From NCBI RefSeq assembly GCF_029338515.1, contig NZ_CP119988.1, positions 2,046,001 to 2,110,000 of the forward strand: a DNA stretch of 64,000 nucleotides, written 5' to 3'. Below, piece after piece: positions 33,997-42,199 of the stretch (positions within the stretch are counted from its first letter, which is position 1; the number at the start of each line of letters is the position of its first letter). This stretch comes from Haloglomus litoreum. GTDB taxonomy: Archaea > Halobacteriota > Halobacteria > Halobacteriales > Haloarculaceae. A program made the position numbers and the translations under genes. The notes under the pieces were generated by a model, which was given only the letters and a program-made list of their open reading frames with translations, was not told the origin of the DNA and searched no databases.

Positions 33997-34845
33997 ATGA
34001 GACGCGCGCTGCCTGTGCTACTCCTCGCGGCACTCGTGCTGACAGCCGGCTGCTCGTTCCTCGGTGGTGGTGGGACCCCGACGGGAGCCGACACGCCGAC
34101 CCCGACCGCGTCACCGACGACGACGGACTCCCCCACACCGACGGCCACGCCGACCCCGGATACCTCGCAGTCCTTCCCCGCGGGGTACGGCGAGTCGGGT
34201 GTCACCGACGCCGAGACGGCGCTCTCGAACCACGTCGACGGGCTGGCCGGTCACCAGTCGTTCATCGTCGAGATCAACGGCAGCGTCGCCGCCTCGAACG
34301 GCACGCGCGCGCTGCGCCAGCTCCAGTCGGTCGACATCGCCGACGACCGGGCACTCATCGCCGTCAACGGGACGAGCGGCGTGGAGCGGACCTCCTACTT
34401 CGGCGACGGCAAGCGCTACGTCCGCCTCGACCCGCCGGGCGAGAACAACACCCGCTACAACGTCACCAACGCCACGCTCGAACCCCGTGGCTTCACCGGA
34501 AGCGGGTTCCTCGCCCCGGTCCTCACGAACGCCAGCTACGGCGAGGCGAACGTCACGGAGACGGCCAACGGCACCTTCTACAGCTACACCGCGACGTCGG
34601 TCGACCGGTCGGCGTTCCGGGCGCTGCTCGGCCCGTCGGTGGACCCGGAGAACGTGACCCGGTTCGACGCCGGCATCGTCGTCGACGAGGAGGGCATCGT
34701 CCGGCGGATGGGCTACCAGGCGGTCGTCGACCGCGGTGACGAGCAGGTGGTCGTGCGTATCGACCTGCGGACGTACGCCATCGACGAGGTCGACATCTCG
34801 CCGCCGCCGTGGCTCGACGAGGCACGGCAGACGGACTCGTCGTAG
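33997..34845 (+). CDS. Haloarchaeal lipoprotein, second of a paralogous pair (possibly DUF7537)
   Basis: This 282-residue paralog of the preceding product shares the lipobox (LTAGCSFLGG), a Thr/Pro linker, FPAGYGESGVTDAETALSNH against YPSGYAASGVTNATAARQGH, and the C-terminal GIVRRMGYQAVV region. Many N-x-S/T sequons are present. The gap between the two genes is 92 bases and both have their own upstream AT-rich element, so they may be independently regulated after duplication. Confidence 0.86.
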   Translation: MRRALPVLLLAALVLTAGCSFLGGGGTPTGADTPTPTASPTTTDSPTPTATPTPDTSQSFPAGYGESGVTDAETALSNHVDGLAGHQSFIVEINGSVAASNGTRALRQLQSVDIADDRALIAVNGTSGVERTSYFGDGKRYVRLDPPGENNTRYNVTNATLEPRGFTGSGFLAPVLTNASYGEANVTETANGTFYSYTATSVDRSAFRALLGPSVDPENVTRFDAGIVVDEEGIVRRMGYQAVVDRGDEQVVVRIDLRTYAIDEVDISPPPWLDEARQTDSS

Positions 34846-34867
34846 CCCCAACCCTCACGTCCGCCGA

Positions 34868-36622
34868 CTACGTGCTCTCGACGAGGTTGTTGAAGCGGTT
34901 GACGTCCTCGTCCGTCCCGGCGACGAAGAGGTCGTCGCCCGGCTCGACGACGAACTCCGGACCGATGTCCGAGTGGAACTCCGCGCCGCGCTCGACCGCG
35001 ATGACGGTCACACCCGTCCGGGCGCGGACGTCCGCCTCCCCCAGCGACCTGCCCGCGAGGTCGCCGCAGTCGACGCGGACGATCTCGACCTGCTGGTCGA
35101 AGGAGATGATGTCCTCCTCGAGGATGGTCGAGGCGAGCATCCGGCCCGCGACGGTGGCGACCGCGAGCACGTAGTCGGCGCCGGCCTGGTACAGCTTCCG
35201 CACCGACCCGGTCGCGTCGGCCCGGGCGATGATCTCCACGTCCGGGTACAGCTCACGGACGACCAGCGTGGCGAACACCGCCGTCGTGTCGCTGGAGACC
35301 GTGAGGATGACCGTGCCGGCGTTGCCGGCGTCGGCGGCCTCGAACGTCTCGGCCTCGGTCACGTCCCCGACGATATCGACGCCCGGCTTGTCCAGACGGT
35401 CGACGACCGTCACGGGGACATCGGCGTCGAGGCCGTCCAGGACGGTCGTTCCGACCTCGTCGAAGCCCGCCAGGACCACCCGGGAGCCGGCCGTCCCGAG
35501 GCCCCGGGCCTCCGACAGCGTGAGGCTCTTCAGGCGCTCGAGGGTCTCCTCGCGGCCGGCCGCGACGAGGATGGTCTGGCCGTCGATGCGGGCGTCCGGC
35601 GGCGGCGGCGAGACGAACTCGCCGCGGAACCACGCCCCGATGATGTTGGCGCCGGTCCGCTCGCGGATGGCGCTCTCGGCGACCGTGACGCCCGCGAGTT
35701 CGGAGCCGCTCTGCACCGGTAGCTCGACGATGTCGAAGTCCGCGCCCTCGTCGAGCTGGACGGAGCCGTCCAGCTCCGGTCGGACGCCGGCCGATACCTT
35801 CCGCGCGATGGACTCGCCGATGAGATGCCGGGGCGAGAACACGTCGTCCGCGCCCGCGTAGCGGTGGTAGTCGGCGAGGTCGTGGTCCTCGACGAACGTG
35901 ACGACCTGCGGCCGCCGGGACGCGTCGGCACGTGCGGGCTGGCCGTCCTCGGGGCCGTGGTCGTGACCGTCGAGGTCGCCGGCCGCCAGCGCGATGGAGG
36001 CGTTCGCCTCGTCGCCCACGTCCGCGACGACGGCGTGGGCCTCATCGGCGTTTGCGGCCCGGAGCGTCTGCGTCAGCTTCGGGTCGCCGTGGATGACCGG
36101 CACGTCCGTCTCGGTGTACAGCTCGTTGGCCGCGGCCCGGTCGGGCTCGATGACGACGTACGCGCGGTCCCGGGCGTCGAGCTCGTCGATGAGGGCCTCG
36201 CCGCGCGAGGAGAACCCCGCCAGCACCACGTGGTCGGAGATGTCGGTGACGGCGGTCGGTGCGGTCTGCGAGAGGCGCTCTTCGACCCAGGGGGCCAGGA
36301 AGACGGGGAGCGCGAGGAAGATGAGCGAGACGCCGGTGAGCTGCATCGAGATGACGAGCAGCTGGACCGGCGTCGTCGTCCAGAGCCGGGCGTCCTCGCC
36401 GTAGCCGGTCGTGGTGAACGACTCGACGACCGTCAGCATCGCCTTGGTGAACGAGACGGTCCGGCCCTCGAAGAACGAGAGCGCCGCCTGGTAGACCACC
36501 GCGTAGAGCACGGCGATGGCGACCAGCGCCGCCAGGTAGAGGACGATGCGGCGGCGATGGCGCTCGGCGTTCGAGTCCCCCCGGTCGCCGTAGGCGAACA
36601 TGGCCAGGTCCCGCGGGTCCAT
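34868..36622 (-). CDS. Potassium channel fused to two RCK (TrkA-N/TrkA-C) modules
   Basis: This 584-residue protein has two membrane helices around a pore loop with the K+ selectivity filter TTTGYG (residues 70-75). Two cytosolic RCK modules follow: one from DISDHVVLAGFSSRGEALID (about 130) with a TrkA-C part near 300, and a second from SRVVLAGFDEVGTTVLDGL (about 365) ending in another TrkA-C region. The second Rossmann motif is partly degenerate. Having two RCKs per chain means a tetramer would form an octameric gating ring without a separate RCK protein. Ligand (nucleotide, Ca2+) unknown. The start MDPRDLAMFAYGD fits; upstream sequence is Arg/Pro-rich. Confidence 0.92.
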   Translation of the reverse strand: MDPRDLAMFAYGDRGDSNAERHRRRIVLYLAALVAIAVLYAVVYQAALSFFEGRTVSFTKAMLTVVESFTTTGYGEDARLWTTTPVQLLVISMQLTGVSLIFLALPVFLAPWVEERLSQTAPTAVTDISDHVVLAGFSSRGEALIDELDARDRAYVVIEPDRAAANELYTETDVPVIHGDPKLTQTLRAANADEAHAVVADVGDEANASIALAAGDLDGHDHGPEDGQPARADASRRPQVVTFVEDHDLADYHRYAGADDVFSPRHLIGESIARKVSAGVRPELDGSVQLDEGADFDIVELPVQSGSELAGVTVAESAIRERTGANIIGAWFRGEFVSPPPPDARIDGQTILVAAGREETLERLKSLTLSEARGLGTAGSRVVLAGFDEVGTTVLDGLDADVPVTVVDRLDKPGVDIVGDVTEAETFEAADAGNAGTVILTVSSDTTAVFATLVVRELYPDVEIIARADATGSVRKLYQAGADYVLAVATVAGRMLASTILEEDIISFDQQVEIVRVDCGDLAGRSLGEADVRARTGVTVIAVERGAEFHSDIGPEFVVEPGDDLFVAGTDEDVNRFNNLVEST

Positions 36623-36756
36623 ATCCGACCGAACTCCGGGCGGCCGGATAACGATGTTCGTTCCCGGGCCGGGTGCGGGGCGCTCCGCTCCGGCCCCCCG
36701 CCGCATCCGGCGCCGGGGACGGCGGGTTGATGTCGTTCCCGCCACTCCGTTCGACC

Positions 36757-37182
36757 GTGACACGTCGGACCGAGACCCGCCTCGAACGGACCCCGGACGG
36801 CCGCCGGCTCGTGGTGGCGCGCCCGATGCGTGCCTCGCGTGACGCCGTCTGGCGAGCCTTCCGGGACACCCGCCGGTGGCCGGACTGGGGCCCCTCGGTC
36901 CGCGCGGTCGACTGCCGGGACCGCTACGTGCGCGCCGGATCAACCGGCCACGTCACGACGGTCGGCGGCCTCAGGGTCCCGTTCGCGGTCACGACCTGCA
37001 CGGATGGCCGGTGGACCTGGGACGTGGCCGGACTGCCGGCGACCGGGCACCGCGTCACCGGGACCGACCCGGCCGTGGCGGCGTTCGAGGTCCCGCTCGT
37101 GGCCGCGCCCTACGCCACCGTCTGCCGCCGGGCACTCCCGCGCCTCGACCGGGTCGCGCTGGCGGACGCGAGGGCGGATTGA
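36757..37182 (+). CDS. SRPBCC (START-like) family protein
   Basis: This 141-residue protein begins MTRRTETRLERTPDGRRLVV and has the SRPBCC/polyketide-cyclase start R-A-S-R-D-A-V-W-R-A-F-R-D-T-R-R-W-P-D-W-G-P with central beta sheet and C-terminal helix. It binds hydrophobic ligands in other members. GTG 36757 is preferred; an ATG at 36730 in frame would add nine residues. It is divergent from the potassium channel gene. Confidence 0.8.
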   Translation: MTRRTETRLERTPDGRRLVVARPMRASRDAVWRAFRDTRRWPDWGPSVRAVDCRDRYVRAGSTGHVTTVGGLRVPFAVTTCTDGRWTWDVAGLPATGHRVTGTDPAVAAFEVPLVAAPYATVCRRALPRLDRVALADARAD

Positions 37183-37359
37183 TGAGTCGTGGGGATCAGG
37201 ATTATCGCTTAATTGTCCAATTACGATAGATGTGTCGAATATAGTATGCGAAAGGTCGGAGTCCTATAGAAAGTTAGAATATTACTCGAAAACAAGCGAT
37301 TCAGGTCGCAGGGAGGGGTCTGCAGGAGCCGCGGCTGGCTGGTCGTCGTTCGGGACTGG

Positions 37360-37611
37360 TTATCGGGGGGAGGAAGCGGAGGTCACGGAGAAGTCGTCGG
37401 CGCGATAGAGGTCCTCGCCGAGGCCGGAGCCGTCGCAGTCGTCGTTCGGGCATCGATAGTGCCAGCCGTCCCGTGTGGCTCGCCGCTCGGATACCTTCTC
37501 GCCGCACTCCTGGCAGACCAGCTGCGAGGCGGCATCGCATGTGTCCTTGTGGAGCTCGAGTTCGAGTTCCGTGCTGAAGGTCCGCTTGCAGTTCCTGCAG
37601 ACGTGCGTCAT
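37360..37611 (-). CDS. Small two-zinc-site protein (C2HC finger plus zinc ribbon)
   Basis: The 83-residue protein begins MTHVCRNCKRTFSTELELEL. The first site is C-x2-C-x12-H-x4-C, a C2H2-like finger with a final Cys. The second is C-x2-C (CQECGEKV) and later C-x4-C (RCPNDDC). ATG 37611 is preferred because TAATATGTG (37635-37643) lies about 24-32 bases upstream on the coding strand; the start at 37656 would lie upstream of that promoter. DNA, RNA or protein binding is possible. The gene is convergent with the SRPBCC gene across an AT-rich spacer. Confidence 0.82.
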   Translation of the reverse strand: MTHVCRNCKRTFSTELELELHKDTCDAASQLVCQECGEKVSERRATRDGWHYRCPNDDCDGSGLGEDLYRADDFSVTSASSPR

Positions 37612-37817
37612 GGGAGAACCTCCAGATGCCTCCGTAATATGTGTGGTGCTTTCCATGTCCGGGGTTCAAGTACGCCAGGCGTCCGACGAAGCGGCGTGGA
37701 TGTCCGTGTTACGGTGTGTCAACGGGTTCTGGGCTCCGTCGGCACGACCGAGTGGGGGACGGAATCGGGCTCCCTCGCACGGTTCTCACGGGATATAATC
37801 AACTGTCCGACAGGATA

Positions 37818-38393
37818 TCAGTCGGGGCGCTCGAGGGTCAGCCGGTCGCGCGTGGTGCAGTAGCCGTCGGCCGCGAGCCGGCCGAGGGCGTCGAACTTCT
37901 CGGTGTTCATCTTCCCCTCGGTGAGGAGTGCCTCGTCGGCGTGGAAGCGAACGACCCGACCGAGCGTCGCAGTGTTCGAGCCCAGCTCCAGCGTCTCGTG
38001 GAGTCGACACTCGAACGAGACCGGCGCCTCGGCGACGCGCGGGGCGTCCACCTCGCTCGACGGGGTGGCCGTCACGCCACCGAGGTCGAACTCGTCCTCG
38101 TCGGTCGTCGCCGCCGTCGCCACCATCGCCTCCGCGAGGTCCATCGACACGAGGTTGACGACGAACGAGCCCGTCTCCCGCGCGTTCCGGAGCGTGTCCT
38201 TCTGGCTGCCGTCGCGCTGTTTCCCCGGCGCGAACGCGAGGATCGGGGGGGCGACGCACATCACGTTGAAGAAGGAGTACGGGGCGAGGTTCCGTCCGGC
38301 CGGGCCGTCGGTGGACACCCACGCGATGGGTCGCGGGACGACGGCGCCGCTCAGCCAGCGGTACATCGACTCCGTCTCGGGATCGAATTCCAT
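37818..38393 (-). CDS. Flavin reductase-like FMN-binding protein
   Basis: This 191-residue protein of the flavin_reduct family has SMYRWLSGAVVPRPIAWVSTDG near residue 10, APYSFFNVMCVAPPILAFAPG (about 36-56) and GSFVVNLVSMDLAEAM. This subtype (similar to HpaC/DIM6 relatives) binds FMN and reduces flavin or other substrates with NAD(P)H. The upstream DoxX gene is on the same strand with 59 bases between, so the two are likely one operon. Confidence 0.9.
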   Translation of the reverse strand: MEFDPETESMYRWLSGAVVPRPIAWVSTDGPAGRNLAPYSFFNVMCVAPPILAFAPGKQRDGSQKDTLRNARETGSFVVNLVSMDLAEAMVATAATTDEDEFDLGGVTATPSSEVDAPRVAEAPVSFECRLHETLELGSNTATLGRVVRFHADEALLTEGKMNTEKFDALGRLAADGYCTTRDRLTLERPD

Positions 38394-38452
38394 GCACTCG
38401 GCAGGGGTGACGGGCGGAAAACGCTGCGGGTCGGTCGCCGCGCGGGCCCCGT

Positions 38453-38905
38453 TCAGACGAGACCCAGGTCGACCGCGTACGGCCACGGGAGCGACGCCAG
38501 GCCGAGGAAGGCGAGGGCCGCACCGGCCAGCGAGACGTTCTTCAGGAACTGGGTCATCTCGGTCTGCTGTTGCTGGGGGTCCTCGACGCTCCAGAAGTCG
38601 TGCATCAGGACGGCGGACGCGAGCAGGAACAGCGCCAGTGCGCCGGCACCGAGTACGACGAACGCGCCCGTGATGATGGCGAGGCCGCCGAGGACCAGCA
38701 TCACGCCCGTCGCGACGACCGAGAGCTTCGGCGCGGGCGCGCCCTGCATCTCGGCGTACCCGGCCATGTCCTCGACGTTCGTGAAGTGGTTGAGTCCCAT
38801 GAACGCCAGGACGCCACCGAACAGGAGCCGCGCGAGGAGGAAGACCTCCCCGGAGCCGGGCGATCCGAACAGGGGCGGCCCGGCCTGCAGGAGGAGGCCG
38901 GTCAT
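38453..38905 (-). CDS. DoxX family membrane protein
   Basis: This 150-residue protein has four helices with the DoxX features LARLLFGGVLAFMGLNHF near residue 26 and ATGVMLVLGGLAIITGA. DoxX-like proteins are linked to quinone or thiosulfate redox chemistry and to oxidative or aromatic stress. It is the first gene of an operon with a flavin reductase. Two 16-base direct repeats lie in and upstream of its promoter, suggesting repressor control. Confidence 0.88.
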   Translation of the reverse strand: MTGLLLQAGPPLFGSPGSGEVFLLARLLFGGVLAFMGLNHFTNVEDMAGYAEMQGAPAPKLSVVATGVMLVLGGLAIITGAFVVLGAGALALFLLASAVLMHDFWSVEDPQQQQTEMTQFLKNVSLAGAALAFLGLASLPWPYAVDLGLV

Positions 38906-38928
38906 CGGTGGCCCCCCGTCGATTCCGG

Positions 38929-38980
38929 TTCCAATACGTTACCAACTTCCGGTTCGCGTGCAGCTTCCATTGCGTTACCA
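38929..38980. promoter_or_regulatory. Tandem operator-like repeats at the doxX promoter
   Basis: TTCCAATACGTTACCA (38929-38944) and TTCCATTGCGTTACCA (38965-38980) match at 14 of 16 bases, with starts 36 bases apart. The first covers the region where the doxX TATA should lie (24-39 bases before ATG 38905). Further GTTAC-type elements follow (GGTAACG 39028-39034, GGTTACG 39048-39054, GCGTTACC 39058-39065). Confidence 0.5.
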
Positions 38981-39173
38981 CGTTGACCGGACGGATACTT
39001 ATCTCCTCGCTGACATCGGTGTGACCGGGTAACGGGCACTGCTCCCGGGTTACGAATGCGTTACCGGACGCGGGCCGACGGGAATGGGGGCCCGCACCGG
39101 TGGTCTCCGGGCGGGCCGGTAGTCGGGCTGGACGCGGGAGACAGGAAGGGGGTTGCTCGACGGGCGGGCCGGT

Positions 39174-40232
39174 TCAGCCCCAGTGGTCGGGGTAGGCCTC
39201 GGCCAGCACCTCGGGTCGTTCGAGCAGGCGCTCCCGCACGGGTTCGACGACCTCGTCGATGTAGTGGGCGACGGCCGGTTTGAGGTCGGCCGGGTGGAGT
39301 TCGCCGGAGACGAAGTCGGCCTCCAGGTCGTCGTAGGAGCCGTACTCCAGGTCGCCGCCGTACTCCTCGGGGCGCTCGACGACCAGGTCCTCGCCGCGCA
39401 CGCCGAGGACGGGGAAGACGAGCCGGTGGAGGTACTCGAGGACGCCGTTGTCCTCGACCTCACCTGCCGGGCAGTAGGCGGCCTGGACCTTCTCCTCGAT
39501 GGCCTCGCGGTCGTCGGTGAGGAAGATGCCCGAGGAGCGGTCGCTGCTGGAGATCTTGTCGGCCTCGCCCTCGTCGTCCGAGCGGGTCAGTCCCGAGAGG
39601 AGCGGGGCGAACACGCAGCGGGGCTTGCTGAAGCCGTGCTGGGGGAGGACCTCGCGTGCGAGCATGTAGATGCCGCGCTGGTCGATGCCGCCGTAGGCGA
39701 TGTCGGCCTCCAGGGCGGCCACGTCCAGGCTCTGCATCAGCGTGTAGACCAGCCCCCCGAGCTTGGGGTTGTCGGACTGCCGGACGACCTCGCTGCCCGC
39801 GCGCTGGGCGCGCGAGATGGTCGTGTTCGCGAGCATCCGGTAGAGCTCCAGCGTGTACGGCTCCTCGAGCTGGTAGTCCGTGCCCCGCGTGAAGGTGATG
39901 GCGTCGGGGTCGGCGCCGGCCGACTCGACCATCCCCTCGATGGCGAGGCGGTAGTAGGTGGAGCGGGCGTCGAGCAGTTCGAACGGGGACTTCTCGTCGT
40001 CGAGGTGGGCGTGCAGGTCCGCGATGAGGACCGTCACGTCCAGCCCGGCCTCGATGAAGTCCGCGAGCTTGCGCATCGTCGTGAAGTGCCCGATGTGCAT
40101 CTCCCCGGTCGGCGCGTAGCCGATGTACGCCGTCGGTTCGTCCTGCTCCTCGAAGAGGTCGTGCAGCTCCTCCTCGGTCACCACCTCCTCGGTGTGGCGG
40201 GCCACCAGTTCGGCGCGTTCGGCCGTGTCCAT
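39174..40232 (-). CDS. tyrS: Tyrosyl-tRNA synthetase, archaeal type
   Basis: This 352-residue class I synthetase charges tRNA-Tyr. It has HIGH at residues 46-49 (EMHIGHFTTMRKLADFIEAG) and a KMSKS-like KISSS at about 228-232 (ADKISSSDRSSG). Tyrosine contacts are suggested by AYIGYAPTG. There is no C-terminal S4 domain, as expected for archaeal/eukaryal TyrRS. It is transcribed alone, divergent from the NTF2-like gene. Confidence 0.95.
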   Translation of the reverse strand: MDTAERAELVARHTEEVVTEEELHDLFEEQDEPTAYIGYAPTGEMHIGHFTTMRKLADFIEAGLDVTVLIADLHAHLDDEKSPFELLDARSTYYRLAIEGMVESAGADPDAITFTRGTDYQLEEPYTLELYRMLANTTISRAQRAGSEVVRQSDNPKLGGLVYTLMQSLDVAALEADIAYGGIDQRGIYMLAREVLPQHGFSKPRCVFAPLLSGLTRSDDEGEADKISSSDRSSGIFLTDDREAIEEKVQAAYCPAGEVEDNGVLEYLHRLVFPVLGVRGEDLVVERPEEYGGDLEYGSYDDLEADFVSGELHPADLKPAVAHYIDEVVEPVRERLLERPEVLAEAYPDHWG

Positions 40233-40341
40233 ACGCCACGGTCCGGGGGGCGGCGATTAAATGGTTCGAAGGCCCGGCAGAGGTTCGCTCCCGGTTGGAG
40301 CGTTCCAGTAACCGTAAGACCAAGCGGTTGCTCCTTCCGGT

Positions 40342-40803
40342 ATGGACGACGGGACCGCCACGGATGCCCCGGTCGCCCCCGCAGACCCGCCCGCGGGGAG
40401 CGCGGCCGGGACCGTCCGCGCGTACTACGAGACGCTCCGCGACGGCGAGCCCCTCTACCCGTACTTCGCCGACTCGCCCGCGACCGTGAAGTTCGGCGTC
40501 GGCGAGCGCCTGACCGGGTACGAGGCCGTCGTGGCCGGGCTCCGCGAGCAGACCCGCACCACGGACGACTGGCAGGTCGACTCCGAGTGCCTCGTCGTCG
40601 AGGGCCAGGACTGCCACGCCTGGTTCTCGGACGACGTGTTCATGGCGTGGACCGACACGGAGCAGCGTGTCCGCCACGAGTTCGACACGCGCTGGTCCGG
40701 GACGATGGAGCGGAACACGGATACGGGCGACTCGGACGGGACGGACGCCCCGGCGTGGCTGTTCACCGGGATGCACGTCAGCACGAGCGTGGAGGGTCGG
40801 TAG
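40342..40803 (+). CDS. NTF2-like (SnoaL/DUF3225-type) protein
   Basis: This 153-residue protein shows the fold's opening helix (AGTVRAYYETLRDGEPLYPYFADSPATVKFG), the GYEAVVAGLREQ helix and curved sheet strands (LVVEGQDCHAWFSDDVFMAW, RHEFDTRWSGTME). Such domains act as isomerases, hydrolases or binding modules; no catalytic residue stands out. The stop shares a base with the start of the small membrane protein gene, so the pair is translationally coupled. Confidence 0.8.
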   Translation: MDDGTATDAPVAPADPPAGSAAGTVRAYYETLRDGEPLYPYFADSPATVKFGVGERLTGYEAVVAGLREQTRTTDDWQVDSECLVVEGQDCHAWFSDDVFMAWTDTEQRVRHEFDTRWSGTMERNTDTGDSDGTDAPAWLFTGMHVSTSVEGR

Positions 40804-41030
40804 TGGTCGGTCCCGTCTCCGACGAGGAGCGCTCGGACGCCGCGTTCAAGATCAAGGTCGCCATCGTCGCCTTCGTCGGCCTGTCGGCGGGCCTCATCAC
40901 GCTCCAGGGCGACGGTCCGCTCTGGATGAGCGGGCTCGCCGTCCTCGCGGGTGTGCTCACGGGCCTGCTGCTCGTCTACATCGTCTTCCCCGGCGATGGC
41001 TCGGTCCGGTCCAGCCGGGACCGACGCTAG
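40803..41030 (+). CDS. Two-helix small membrane protein
   Basis: The 75-residue protein starts at GTG 40803, sharing one base with the TAG of the upstream gene (VVGPVSDEERSDAAFKIKVA). It has two helices (VAIVAFVGLSAGLITLQG and LWMSGLAVLAGVLTGLLLVYIVF) and a basic tail. The longer open frame upstream is a shadow. Coupling to the NTF2-like gene is notable but unexplained. Confidence 0.72.
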   Translation: MVGPVSDEERSDAAFKIKVAIVAFVGLSAGLITLQGDGPLWMSGLAVLAGVLTGLLLVYIVFPGDGSVRSSRDRR

Positions 41031-41119
41031 CCGGTCGCGGGGGCGGACGGGGGTCCGCGTCCCCCGGTGACATCGGTGTCAGCGCGCATTGAAGTCGCTC
41101 AGTCGCGTATCGACGGGCA

Positions 41120-42109
41120 ATGGCAGACACCACCCCGACACCGGGCATCCACCACGTGACCTGCATCGCCGGCGACCCGCAGCGCAACCTCGACTTCTGG
41201 GTCGAGACCCTCGGTCTCCGGCTGGTGAAGCGCTCCATCAACCAGGACGACCCCGGGACGTACCACTTCTTCTTCGCCGACGCGGAGGGGACCCCGGGCA
41301 CGAGCATGACGTTCTTCCCCTGGGAGGGGATGGGCCGCGGCAAGGTCGGCTCCGGGCAGGTCTCCCGGACGGCGTTCCGCGTCCCCGAGGGCAGCCTCGA
41401 CTACTGGGAGGAACGCTTCGACGAGTACGGCGTCGCGTACGACGAGCGGGTGGAACGGTTCGGTGAGACGGTCCTTCCCTTCGAGGACCCGGACGGCCTC
41501 CCCGTCGAACTCGTCGCGGTCGAGATCCCCGAGGACGACCCGACGGTCCCGTGGACCGAGTGGGTCCCGGCCGAGCACGCAATCCGGGGGTTCCACTCGG
41601 TGACGCTGTGGCTGGCCGACCCGGAGCCGACGGTCGAGGTGCTGGAGACGATGGGGCTGGAGCGCGTGGCAACCGAGCAGGCCCAGGGTGACACGCCGGG
41701 CGACGAGCGGATCCGCTTCGCCGCGAGCGGCCCCGTCGGGACGTACGTCGACGTCCTCCCGACGGTCCAGAGCGGCCGGCAGGGCCACGGCACCGTCCAC
41801 CACGTCGCGTTCCAGACGCCGACCGACGCCGACCAGCAGGCGATGCGCAAGGCCGTCCGGACGCTGGGACAGCGGCCGACCCGCCCCATCGACCGTCACT
41901 GGTTCCGGTCGGTCTACTTCCGCGAACCGGGTGGGGTGCTGTTCGAACTCGCGACGAAGGAGCCGGGGTACACCGCCGACGAACCGCTCGAGGACCTGGG
42001 GGGACGGCTCGTGCTCCCGGGAGAGTTCGAGGACCGGCGCGAGGAGATCGAGGCCGGCCTGACCGACATCCGGGTTCCGCGGGCGGAGCCCGCCGAGGCG
42101 GACGACTGA
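41120..42109 (+). CDS. Two-domain VOC ring-cleaving dioxygenase-like protein
   Basis: This 329-residue protein has two VOC modules: first IHHVTCIAGDPQRNLDFWVETLGL (about 10-33), second FHSVTLWLADPEPTVEVLETMGL (about 157-179). The putative metal ligands H11, H229 (VHHVAF) and E in GGVLFELATKEPG fit the MhqO/PcpA/LinE hydroquinone-dioxygenase-like group. It would open an aromatic or quinol ring using Fe(II) and O2. The thiolase/DUF35 pair follows 90 bases downstream on the same strand, so joint aromatic catabolism is a possibility only. Confidence 0.87.
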   Translation: MADTTPTPGIHHVTCIAGDPQRNLDFWVETLGLRLVKRSINQDDPGTYHFFFADAEGTPGTSMTFFPWEGMGRGKVGSGQVSRTAFRVPEGSLDYWEERFDEYGVAYDERVERFGETVLPFEDPDGLPVELVAVEIPEDDPTVPWTEWVPAEHAIRGFHSVTLWLADPEPTVEVLETMGLERVATEQAQGDTPGDERIRFAASGPVGTYVDVLPTVQSGRQGHGTVHHVAFQTPTDADQQAMRKAVRTLGQRPTRPIDRHWFRSVYFREPGGVLFELATKEPGYTADEPLEDLGGRLVLPGEFEDRREEIEAGLTDIRVPRAEPAEADD

Positions 42110-42199
42110 GCGCGGTCGGGCGGTCCCTCCGGAGCCGACCATCCGGGTCGTGAACGGACCGGGGTACTCTTCTGGCGTGCCACCCAGAGCCGTGCGTAG

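Noticed and set aside
37660-37690. tRNA-like GGGGTTCAAGTA stretch
   Set aside because: It resembles a T arm but no matching stem, D arm or acceptor pairs with it.
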